Position numbers and translations under genes: made by a program
Assembly: GCA_038141525.1 (NCBI GenBank)
Contig: JAYQIF010000002.1
Coordinates: forward strand, 124,001 to 188,000
Source of the DNA: BACL21 sp038141525
Lineage (GTDB): Bacteria; Bacteroidota; Bacteroidia; Flavobacteriales; Flavobacteriaceae
Direction of reading: 5' to 3'
Length of the DNA: 64,000 nucleotides
Notes under the pieces: model-generated
What the model saw: only the letters and a program-made list of their open reading frames with translations
Told to the model about the DNA's origin: nothing
Database searches by the model: none
Shown: positions 1 through 9,238 of the stretch, piece by piece
Numbering within the stretch: the stretch's first letter is position 1
Layout: every line of letters starts with the position of its first letter

Positions 1-126
1 ATTAAAGGCCCGAGCAATAATTCGTCCTTGTGCAACCACGACAGCACCCACGGGCACCTCATCGGCCTCATGTGCACGCTGAGCTTCCTCGAGTGCCTTG
101 CGCATAAAATATTCGTGATCGAGCAT
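1..126 (-). CDS. tadA: tRNA-specific adenosine deaminase TadA, N-terminal part
   Basis: The reverse complement from the ATG at 126 opens with MLDHEYFMRKALEEAQRAH and continues EADEVPVGAVVVAQGRIIAR. This is the start of the TadA/CDA nucleoside deaminase fold, and the catalytic HAE and PCxxC motifs would lie beyond the window edge. TadA converts adenosine-34 to inosine in the wobble position of tRNA-Arg(ACG). Only 42 codons are present. The gene is divergent from dxs, and a TACCTTTG box 38 nt upstream is a plausible promoter. A guanine or other nucleoside deaminase of the same fold cannot be fully excluded from this fragment. Confidence 0.85.
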   Translation of the reverse strand, partial: MLDHEYFMRKALEEAQRAHEADEVPVGAVVVAQGRIIARAFN

Positions 127-163
127 AATTAGTATCGCTTCAATGGGTTAATTAGCACTAAGT

Positions 164-171
164 CAAAGGTA
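164..171 (-). promoter_or_regulatory. Bacteroidota -7 box of tadA
   Basis: The minus strand reads TACCTTTG, a perfect match to the Bacteroidota sigma-A -7 consensus TAnnTTTG, 38 nt upstream of the tadA ATG. I see no clear -33 TTTG at the expected spacing. Confidence 0.5.
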
Positions 172-212
172 CAAATAAAGGACTTAGGCAGCGCGGACCA
201 AGTGAATAAGCG

Positions 213-220
213 TATCTTTG
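213..220 (+). promoter_or_regulatory. -7 box of dxs, directly before the start codon
   Basis: TATCTTTG matches TAnnTTTG and ends only 4 nt before the dxs ATG at 225. Transcription normally begins a few bases after this box, so the mRNA would start at or next to the A of the ATG (leaderless). No in-frame alternative ATG with a longer leader fits the family N-terminus. Confidence 0.6.
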
Positions 221-224
221 AATT

Positions 225-1998
225 ATGAATCAATCGATTTTAAAGCAAATCAATTCTCCCGCAGATGTCAAAGCATTGAGCCTGGCACAAATGGTGCAAC
301 ACTCAGAGGAACTCAGGCGCTTTATCATCGACATCATTGCCATTAAAGAAGGGCATCTTGGGGCCAGCCTTGGGGTCATCGAATTGACCATAGCCCTGCA
401 CTATGTTTTCAATACACCAGACGATTTATTGGTTTGGGATGTCGGGCATCAGGCCTATGGACACAAAATCTTAACGGGTCGCCGGGATAAATTTCATTCC
501 AACAGACAATTAGGAGGGCTCAGTGGTTTTCCTAGGCGCCAAGAAAGTCCCTACGACACCTTTGGCGTGGGGCATAGCAGTACAGCGATCTCAGCTGCTT
601 TGGGTATGGCTCTAGCTAGTGCTCACGATGGAATGTCTCAACGCCAACACATCGCAGTGGTCGGCGACGCAAGCATTGCTAGCGGTATGGCTTTTGAAGC
701 ACTGAACCATGCCGGCGTTTCAAAAACCAACCTATTGATTGTACTGAATGACAACTCTATCGGTATCGACCCCAGTGTCGGTGCTTTTAAAGAATATCTG
801 ACCCGACAAAAAGCAGCAGACGCCAAAGAAGGACAAGAACATTTCTTTGACGCGCTGAACATACACTACAGCGGTCCTGTAAACGGTCACGATTTGCGCA
901 GTCTCATCGATGCTTTGAATGAAATGAAGTCCTTTGACAGGACCAAAGGTTTTGCATGTAGTCACCACCAAAGGAAAAGGACTAAAACAAGCCGAACAAG
1001 ACCAGATCACCTATCACGCCCCGGGACAGTTCGACCCAAAAACTGGAGAGCGCACCCCAAGAGAGGATAAGCCATTACCACCAAAATATCAAGATGTTTT
1101 TGGCCATACCTTAGTGACTCTAGCCCGCGAGAATAACAATATATTCGGCATTACCCCTGCCATGCCGACAGGGTCGTCGTTACGCTACATGATGGAAGCC
1201 TTCCCGGATCGCGCCATCGATGTAGGCATTGCCGAACAGCACGCCGTCACTCTTGCTGCAGGCCTCGCGACCCAAGGTAAGGTCGTTTTTTGTGCCATTT
1301 ATGCCACCTTTTTTCAACGCGCCTATGACCAGGTAATTCACGATGTATGTCTTCAAAATTTACCGGTCATCTTTTGCCTGGATAGAGCGGGACTCGTGGG
1401 AGAAGATGGAGCAACCCATCACGGGGTTTTTGATTTAGCCTCCCTTAGACCTATCCCAAATCTTATTATATGTGCCCCACGCGATGCCAGAGCATTACGC
1501 AACATCATGTATACGGCACAGCGCGGATTACCGCATCCTATTGCGATAAGATATCCACGGGGTCGAGGACGACTCATCGACTGGGAGACGCCCATGGAAA
1601 CTATTGAGATTGGTAAGGCTGAGGTGCTGAAAAAAGGCACGGAGGTTGCCATTTTGAGTCTTGGGACTATTGCCGACACCGTAGCTGAGGCCACCTTACA
1701 ATGCGACAACCCAGATCGAGTGACCCATATCGACATGCGATTTTTAAAGCCTCTTGATCAGAAGTTACTCCACGAGATATGCGCCAATCATCATACAATA
1801 ATTACGGTAGAAGATGGTAGTCTAAACGGCGGGCTCTCGAGTGCCATTGCGGAATTCATTGCGATGAACGACTATAAGATCTCCTTAAAAAGCCATGGAA
1901 TTAGCGATCAATTTATTCCACATGGCAAACCGCATGAACTTTATGCGCTGTGTGGACTCACTGCAGAGGCCATAGCCAAGAGCATTCAATCAGCCTGA
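225..1998 (+). CDS. dxs: 1-deoxy-D-xylulose-5-phosphate synthase (frameshifted)
   Basis: DXS condenses pyruvate and glyceraldehyde-3-phosphate with thiamine diphosphate, the first step of the MEP isoprenoid pathway, in the cytoplasm. The N-terminal half shows the KEGHLGASLGVIELT and VWDVGHQAYGHKILTGR segments, and GDASIASGMAFEALN followed by LNDNSIGI (the GDG-type ThDP/Mg site). The second half carries the transketolase pyrimidine domain (DVGIAEQHAVTLAAGLA, with the catalytic Glu) and the C-terminal domain. The frame breaks at about 933-935: removing one T from TTT joins MKS to LTGPKVLHVVTTKGKG, as expected. The restored protein is about 590 residues, normal for the family in this phylum. The gene is monocistronic, with a terminator after it. 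Confidence 0.95.
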
Positions 1999-2100
1999 GT
2001 GTTTAATCGCCTGGTCATAAAAACAATCATAGTTGCTCCACCACATTAGTGGATGAGTAACCAGTCCTAAAATGACGAGATTCTCTGTACAATAGAAATA

Positions 2101-2127
2101 AAAAAGTGCCCCTCTCGGGGCACTTTT
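2101..2127. terminator. Bidirectional terminator between dxs and the M36 protease
   Basis: An 11-bp stem (AAAAGTGCCCC, loop TCTC, GGGGCACTTTT) has A and T tracts on either side. It lies between two convergent genes and can serve both. Confidence 0.85.
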
Positions 2128-2157
2128 AGGTTTGACACATAAATCGTATCGCTACAC

Positions 2158-4746
2158 TTATCGCATGATCAACTTACTGGTGTGCGTGTAATTATTTCCT
2201 TGAATACGCACTAGGTAAATACCACTGCTGAGCATAGAGGCATCAATTTGAGTTTGATTGCCTAACTCCAGAGTCTGTGACCATACCGTACGACCATTGA
2301 TGTCCATAATCGAAACTTTGGTGCTGCCTACGTCCACTTTTGAGTGAATATTGATGGCTCCGTAATTTGGATTTGGATAAATTTTAAAGTTATTGTCGTA
2401 ATTGTTATCTCCTGTCGAAAGGTTACAGTCTGCAGGGATGTCAAATGCCTCGGTCTGATCTGAACGATTAAAGGCACTACCCTGTGTCGCACTAAATCCA
2501 ACACCACGACGGGCAAAAGCCTCCCATATCAAACAGCGGTGTAATCCACCATTAGTCAACTCATCGGCCTCTAGGATAGCATCACGTCCATCGATAAATC
2601 CAGGAGAACAATTTTGAAGTTTCATTCCGTCCATGACCAATTGGAAGGCTATATTGTTCCCTCCTGTACCATAAACTAGGTCCGAATCAAAGCCATAGAG
2701 ATCAATCAGATCCCATGTCATCTCCCAAAGCGCAGTGGCCCAAACGAATCCAATACCGTGTGGCTGAGAAACGTTGTTATTGGTGTCTTGATAGGTATAA
2801 TCGTTTACTGAGAAATCTGTACTGTACGGCGCTTCACGAATCCCGTTTGGATTTCCTGAGGCATAGGCGGCAAGACCGCGCACGTCTGTACGTTGATCGG
2901 TGGCCTGCATGGTCATGATCAGTCCTAAGTAATCACTCCATCCCTCACCCATTTGCTCGGCGTTTCCTAAACAGCTTGTGTTAACAGGGCCTCCTGTAAG
3001 TCTGTTAGAAATACCGTGGGCATACTCATGCGCAATAATTTCATTGTCCAAATCGCCATCAATTGAAGGAGGTACTGCTCCACCATCTATGGTTCCATTG
3101 ACCGTGTTTCCGGCGAGTAATTCAGTAATGATTGGTTCTCCAATGACATCAGAAACCATAAATAACGGGATGGTCACCTGGGCTCCAACAGCCCCTGGCG
3201 CCATGATGATCGGATCACCAGGTACATTATTGACCATGATTACGGCCAATGCACCTTCATTTTGAGCGGCTAAAGCCTTGAATCCAAATTCACACTCTCC
3301 ACGACGAATCACAACAATCTTGCCGTTAAGATCTGCACCGTTCGTGATGGTATCACATCCGTCATTTGGATCGGTAGATGTCCCTCCCGAGTTATCGTCC
3401 TCAACGACCACTAAATCTTCAGTAAGTGGTGGGATCGGCATCGGACCTCCGAAATTAGCTGGAACCCCAGGATAAGTCCCGGCAAGTGTCCCGTTGTTAA
3501 TGGTGAGCAGGTTAATCGGTCCCGATGAACTGGTCCAAATAAACATCTGCATGCGCGGGTTTGCTCCATCTGGTGGCGTGGCAAAATTAGCATTGTTGGT
3601 TCCAGAACCATCTTGAGCATCTGCATTGACAGAATCCGAACCGTTACCTGGATTACCGTAATTATTTTCTTGGAAGTTTCCACTTTCTTCATCAAAACCA
3701 TACTGATAGGTAAAATCGTGTATGAGGTTGTTCCAATAAAATAAGTTTACAGTCGCTGCATCGGTAAAATTCGCAGGATCTTGTGGTAAGTTATACGGAA
3801 AATCAAAAGTCAAGCCGGCTCCTCCTTCTGGTGAAGCACCGTTTCCATTATTCCCGTTGATATCTTCTTGAGCATACACGTTGTTTCCGCGAGTGTAGGT
3901 GTATTCTGCACCTGTTGCCCCGTTGGTATCGTGCCAACCAAATGGTGATGAAGCTAAATCAACGGCATCTGATTCAAAAATAAATTCATCCGAACCATCG
4001 ATTGGACTGCTATAAGGAATTGGGAATACCCGATAACCAGCGGCCCCTGCTGCAGGAGCAAAAGCAGTGTTTTCAGATTGAAATATAACACTATCTCCTG
4101 TTTTGTGCTCATGATTGCCTTGACCGAAATCACAATGCAATACCCAATCATGGGTGTCTAAAATAGCTCCGTTTTGCGCGTCAACACGAACACTGTAATA
4201 ATGCGTGGCGTCTAACAGATAAATGCTCAAATCCCAAGCAAGACGATACTGCTCATCTTGATCTTTTTGAAATACCAATTGCACAGGGATTTCATTTTGT
4301 GACACATCAGCCGCACGGAATACATAAGTATTGCCTTGAGCCGAAAGCTCCTCAATATTACCGGTACTCAGGCCAAAGGACTGGGCCGCTTTAAGCACAG
4401 CTGTTTGTGCACCGATCGATGGCGAAGTAGCGTTAATTTTACCCGCCAAGTTGGAAACAAATCCCAAACGTGCAGAATAAACCTGCCCGTTTTTGATGGC
4501 AAACCGGGAAGTAGAATTGTGCACTTCGATACCGGCTAAAGATTGATTGACATAAGCCATCTGAACACGCATGCTCTTTGAATAGCTGGTCGATTTTAGC
4601 ACTGGCGCATTGACATCTTCTTGAGTCAAGTTAAGTGCAGTGCGCTGTGAAGACAAATAGTCTTTGATGATATTTAAATCATCTTGGGCCAGAGCTGCAT
4701 TGATGCTCAAAAGCCCCCCTAAGAATACAAGTAATAGTTTTTTCAT
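2158..4746 (-). CDS. Secreted M36 (fungalysin-type) metalloprotease with PA domain and T9SS tail
   Basis: This 862-residue precursor is a zinc endopeptidase predicted to be exported through Sec and then T9SS. The signal peptide is MKKLLLVFLGGLLSINAALA. It is followed by an FTP/PepSY-like propeptide (to about residue 200) and the peptidase domain. A protease-associated (PA) domain at about 460-560 (DLNGKIVVIRRGECEFGFKA) is inserted before the zinc motif HEYAHGISNRL at about residue 572. The third zinc ligand is in GEGWSDYLG at about 600. The C-terminal 75 residues begin KIYPNPNYGAINI and end in KLIMR, a type A T9SS sorting domain. M36 proteases degrade extracellular protein. It is monocistronic; a weak -7-like TATCTTAG lies upstream. 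The frame is intact. Confidence 0.93.
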   Translation of the reverse strand: MKKLLLVFLGGLLSINAALAQDDLNIIKDYLSSQRTALNLTQEDVNAPVLKSTSYSKSMRVQMAYVNQSLAGIEVHNSTSRFAIKNGQVYSARLGFVSNLAGKINATSPSIGAQTAVLKAAQSFGLSTGNIEELSAQGNTYVFRAADVSQNEIPVQLVFQKDQDEQYRLAWDLSIYLLDATHYYSVRVDAQNGAILDTHDWVLHCDFGQGNHEHKTGDSVIFQSENTAFAPAAGAAGYRVFPIPYSSPIDGSDEFIFESDAVDLASSPFGWHDTNGATGAEYTYTRGNNVYAQEDINGNNGNGASPEGGAGLTFDFPYNLPQDPANFTDAATVNLFYWNNLIHDFTYQYGFDEESGNFQENNYGNPGNGSDSVNADAQDGSGTNNANFATPPDGANPRMQMFIWTSSSGPINLLTINNGTLAGTYPGVPANFGGPMPIPPLTEDLVVVEDDNSGGTSTDPNDGCDTITNGADLNGKIVVIRRGECEFGFKALAAQNEGALAVIMVNNVPGDPIIMAPGAVGAQVTIPLFMVSDVIGEPIITELLAGNTVNGTIDGGAVPPSIDGDLDNEIIAHEYAHGISNRLTGGPVNTSCLGNAEQMGEGWSDYLGLIMTMQATDQRTDVRGLAAYASGNPNGIREAPYSTDFSVNDYTYQDTNNNVSQPHGIGFVWATALWEMTWDLIDLYGFDSDLVYGTGGNNIAFQLVMDGMKLQNCSPGFIDGRDAILEADELTNGGLHRCLIWEAFARRGVGFSATQGSAFNRSDQTEAFDIPADCNLSTGDNNYDNNFKIYPNPNYGAINIHSKVDVGSTKVSIMDINGRTVWSQTLELGNQTQIDASMLSSGIYLVRIQGNNYTHTSKLIMR

Positions 4747-4816
4747 TAGTGTTTTTTTTTATCGATGGTCTAAGATACACTTTTGTGTTTTAAAATTTGA
4801 AATGCTAAAGTTAAAT

Positions 4817-6153
4817 TCACACCACTTCGCCGCTTAAGCGACTACTCAAGGCCAAGGCATTGCTGTCTGTGAGGCGGGAAACAAAGTGACTTACCTCCAT
4901 AAGCACCTCGTAAACAGTACTTTGCGGATCAATATCGAGTCCTGATTCTTGCATGAGGAGTTGATCAAAAAATCTTGGGGACTGATTTTTAGTGTTTAAA
5001 GCTGCGGTGACATAAGCCGTTAATATATCCGTCAACATACGATGACCTGACAATTCTTTTCGCAAGACCTCCGGATGCTCATATACACGTTCCTTGCTCA
5101 CTTTGAGTATATCATTGATCTGTGCCTTAAACTGACTTTGGGACATTAAAGACTGCTCCAGCTTTCCTGAGAGCAATAAATCTTCATGAGACAAAAAGAG
5201 CTCGCTCGCCTCCTGAATGAGTCGACTGATAGCCAATGAGCGCAAATATGCCAATCTATCCGAGGATTTGGTCAGCTTACTGTACTTATCTGTTTGTATG
5301 CTGTCCTTGACCAAAGCCGCAATAAAAACTCCAGGGCTACATCTTCAGAAATCCAACCCAGATTGATCCCATCCTCAAAGTCTATGATGGTGTAGCAAAT
5401 ATCATCTGCCGCCTCAACCAGATAAGCTAAAGGGTGTCTGGCAAATCGCCCTGAATCCAGTTTAATCAAACCCAATTCTAACGCCACCTCTTCAAAGAAC
5501 GCCTGATCACCACTGAAGTATCCGTATTTCTTGTCGGCACAATGGGGTGTGGGCTTTTTGGGCAAAGACCCCTTAGGGTACTTCATAAAGGCCCCCAAGG
5601 TGGCATAGGACAAGCGCAAGCCTCCATCTACGCCATCACGTGTTTGTGTGAGCATTTTGAAACCATTGGCGTTCCCTTCGAAATCACAAAGGTCTTGATA
5701 CTGCGCAGGGGTCATGTCTTTGGCGTATTCTTGTCCTGGACCCGACTTAAAAAAATCACCAATAGCCTTTTCCCCACTATGACCAAAAGGGGGATTGCCA
5801 ATATCGTGCGCTAGAGCCGCAGCGGCCACCACTGCACCGAAATCATTAGGCTGATAACCGTGTATGGCACTTAAATGAGGGTGCCGCTGCAAAAGGGCCC
5901 GACCTACCGAGCGTCCTAAGGAACGCCCCACGACCGAGACCTCTAGACTGTGGGTTAATCGCGTATGTACAAAGGAATTTTTTGATAAAGGAATTACCTG
6001 TGTTTTGTCCTGCAAACTCCTAAAATGTGAGGAAAAAATGATCCGATCATAATCCACCTCAAAACCCAAACGGGTTTCATCTTGCTCAATCCGCAATCGC
6101 TTGTGCTGATCGCCCTGTCTTTTTAAAGACATGAGTTGTTCCCAAGTCATCAT
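4817..6153 (-). CDS. dgt: dGTPase-like dNTP triphosphohydrolase (frameshifted)
   Basis: The HD-domain enzyme hydrolyses dGTP or other dNTPs to nucleoside and triphosphate, adjusting dNTP pools. Family marks are RIIFSSHFRSLQDKTQV, HTRLTHSLEVS (first metal His), HDIGNPPFGHSGE (the HD pair at about residue 113) and DDICYTIIDFEDG. The C-terminal helical part continues in another frame from about 5322 (AALVKDSIQTDKYSKL). Restoring one base in the A5 run near 5322-5326 gives EFFIAALVKDS and a 445-residue protein, the usual length of the long dGTPase subfamily. The start at 6153 or the next codon (6150) is equally plausible. Substrate specificity cannot be read from sequence. Confidence 0.9.
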
Positions 6154-6247
6154 TTGTGTTTTCTTCGCTAAAGTTATACTCTGCCAAGATAGTTTTTTTG
6201 GGCCATTTAGGAAACACAGACCTCCTTGATGATAAAGCTAGTTTCCG

Positions 6248-6324
6248 TAACATTTAGGTAACCTTTATGTGATGCAATCATAATTTGGCCATAACCTCGA
6301 AGTTACATTGAGAAGTCATCTTTG
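6248..6324 (+). promoter_or_regulatory. 11-bp-phased Pho-box-like array and -7 box of the TonB receptor
   Basis: Heptamers start every 11 bp: TAACATT (6248), TAACCTT (6259), TGATGCA (6270), TAATTTG (6281), TAACCTC (6292) and TTACATT (6303-6309). After exactly 7 nt comes CATCTTTG (6317-6324), a degenerate TAnnTTTG box, 22 nt before the ATG at 6347. The 11-bp period is that of direct-repeat PhoB sites (7-bp core plus 4-bp spacer). The same geometry precedes the porin at 12191-12234. The middle two heptamers are weak. The link to a PhoB-like regulator is inferred from the phosphate genes around it. Confidence 0.65.
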
Positions 6325-6346
6325 CAGCGAGTATTTAAAACACATC

Positions 6347-9191
6347 ATGAGAAAATTTTTATTCACGACATTCTTCAGTGTAATGTCATTGGCTGCTGTT
6401 GGGCAAACAACAGGATCCATCGTCGGATTGTTGACCGACAAAGAATTCAACAATGAACCATTGGCTTTTGCCAATGTAATTATAAAAGGTCAAAATACAG
6501 GTACGACCTCTGATTTTGACGGTTTATACGCCTTGGAGGACCTTCCAGTAGGCACATATACTATTGTTTACAGTTTTGTCGGGTATGAAACGATTGAAAT
6601 CGACAACATCGTGGTTGAAGAAGACAAGGTAACAACCGTAAATGTTCCCATGGGAGCCAGTGCAGCTACTTTGGAGGAAGTCGTCATCACCACTACAGTG
6701 CGTAAAGAAAGTGAAGTCGCCCTGCTCTTAGAACAGAAAAATGCCGTAACTCAAAAAACAGCGATTGGGGCCCAAGAGCTTTCCAGAAAAGGTGTCGGAG
6801 ATGCCGCTACTGCTGTTTCGAAGGTGACGGGGATTTCAAAACAAGAGGGAGGTTCTGGTAATATTTTTGTGCGCGGACTAGGGGATCGTTATAATGTAAC
6901 CACGCTCAACGGCCTGCCCCTGCCCTCCGATGATCCGGCACGCAAAAACATTAACCTGAGCATTTTCAGCACCAACATCGTTGAGAATATTGGTATTGAC
7001 AAGACCTTTAATCCTCAGCAGTACGCAGATTTTGCTGGTGCCAATATCAATATTGACTCCAAAAACAGTATGTCTGATGGGATCATCTCGGTAAGTGTCA
7101 ATTCGGGTTTTAATACCATCACACAAAGCCAAGACCAATTTTATCGCACTGATGGACCAGATAATTATGGGTTTTACGACATCAATTACCCTGTTTTCCC
7201 GCTCAGCAACTACAACTTTGAAACGAGCTGGGATCGTGTCGCAGCAGATGCTCCGGCCAACCTCGGCTTAACCCTTCAAGGGGGAGATAGTTTTCAAATC
7301 GGTGATGACACTAAACTCACAGTATTTGGTGTTGGGGCACACAGCAACCAATTTCAGTACCGTGAAGGGATCTCTCGCGGAGGGGTTGAAGTGAGTGGAA
7401 TTCCGAATGCAGATTTTGACTACGTAAATTATCAGTACAGCACCAACACCACACTTATGGGTGATGTGGGGATAAAACACAAAAACTTGAATGTCAATTA
7501 CAGCGGACTCTTACTCAACACCTCTAACGAGCAACAACTCGAGAATTACGGAGTGATCGATAAAGATGACGACGCTTCTCAAGGAGGCGGGTTTATTCAG
7601 CGTGCCGTGTTTACGCGAACCAATCTTATCGTCAATCAATTGCACGCAGACCTTGAGCTCAGCGAGCGTATCAATTTCAGTGCTTCTGGCTCTTATAGTT
7701 TCTTACAAAGTGCTGAGCCCAATCGACGACAAGTCACTTTAGTGCCCCAATTGTTTGATGAACCAGACGGGCCAAAATCTTTTGAATTTGTTTCAGCTTG
7801 CCTCGAGTAACCATAGATTCTATGCAGACCTATACGAGGAAGAAATTGCAAGCGCCTTTGAAACGTCTATAAAACTATTTAAAAATCAGGAAGAAGAATT
7901 TGACGGAAAACTTGATCTTGGGTTCAGTTCGCGGAGTAAAGAAGTAGATTTTTCAGCGACTCAATTCAACTTCCGTATTATTCGCGGTGCAGGAATTGTG
8001 CAGCCTATTGTTGAAGACATCTACAATGTAGACGCTTACTTTAATCAAGACAATTTAAATGCCGGGCTATTCAGAATAGAAACCTTTAGAGGAAGTGCCG
8101 ATGTAGCTAATGCTTTAGATCCACAGACCTACGGCGGCACCCAAAGTATTTTGGCGGGTTATGCGAACTTCACCTACAGCTTCAATCCTAAATTCACCAT
8201 GATTTTAGGATTGCGCGGGGAACAAATCAATCAAGACATCGCTTGGTCAACTTCATTAGACCCTGATGGAGACAGCAACAGTCTGGATGTCTTCCAGATT
8301 TTACCAGCACTTTCGATGAAATATACCCTCACCGAGGATCAGAATTTCAAATTCGCCGCGAGCAAGACTTATACCTTGCCTCAGTACAAAGAGCGTGCAC
8401 CCTTCTTATTTCAAGAGGTGAATCAAGATTATTTTGGGAATCCATTTTTGACTGCCTCGACAAACTACAATATCGATGCAAAATGGGAATTGTTTCCGTC
8501 TAACTCAGAATTGTTGTCTGCGGGAGTGTTTGCCAAAATCATTCAAAACCCGATCAACACGGTCACCATACAGTCTGCCGCTAACGACATTAGCTGGGCG
8601 AATACTGGAGATCAAGCCACGGCTCTTGGTATAGAGGTTGAATCGCGCAAGGTGCTGTTGAGCCGTGAAACAGAATATGCTGACTTTACCAATACGCAAA
8701 AGCTTACCGCTGGATTAAACCTAGCCTACATGAAGACCAATCAAGATCTCAACGGTCAGAAGGTATTTGATGAGGCGGGCCTAAGTTTTGACCCAACTTA
8801 TTCATCAACGGGCATTACTGGGGCTTCAGATTTAGTGGCCAATGCCGACATTAGTTTTTATAAAGACTTTAAAGAGCACAGAAATGTACTTTTTACTCTG
8901 GCTGGAAATTATTTTTCTGACCGCATATTTGCCCTAGGAAACTTTGGTAAAGGAAATATTGTCGAAAAAGGTGTGCCGACTTTGGACTTCGTGGCCAAAG
9001 CACAAATTACTGAGCAACTTAGCCTAGGTTTTTCAGCCAAAAACCTATTAAACCCGAGTATTGAACGATTCCAAGAGGCCGTAGACGGCGATGTTAATCC
9101 GATACGAGACCGTATTCAGGAGGTAGCCACTACAGTGCTTTCGTTCAAACGCGGCTATGATTTGAAAATTTCTCTCAATTATACTTTTTAA
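6347..9191 (+). CDS. TonB-dependent outer-membrane receptor of the phosphate cluster (frameshifted)
   Basis: This roughly 947-residue receptor moves an unknown substrate across the outer membrane using TonB energy. It has a signal peptide (MRKFLFTTFFSVMSLAAVGQ), then a carboxypeptidase-regulatory-like domain at about 23-105 (PLAFANVIIKGQNTGTTSDF, GLYALEDLPVGTYTIVYSFV). A plug follows from about 140 (ISKQEGGSGNIFVRGLGDRY), and the long beta-barrel ends in LKISLNYTF. I chose ATG 6347 because it gives the signal peptide directly. The frame breaks at the TTT of 7787-7789; removing one T joins SFELFQLASSNHRFYADLYE. A surface lipoprotein follows 47 bp later, a SusCD-like arrangement, and a Pho-box-like array precedes it. 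A phosphorus-containing substrate is inferred from context only. Confidence 0.88.
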
Positions 9192-9238
9192 ATACTCATC
9201 AATCAATTCAAACAGTTATTAATTAAAATCAAAACAAA

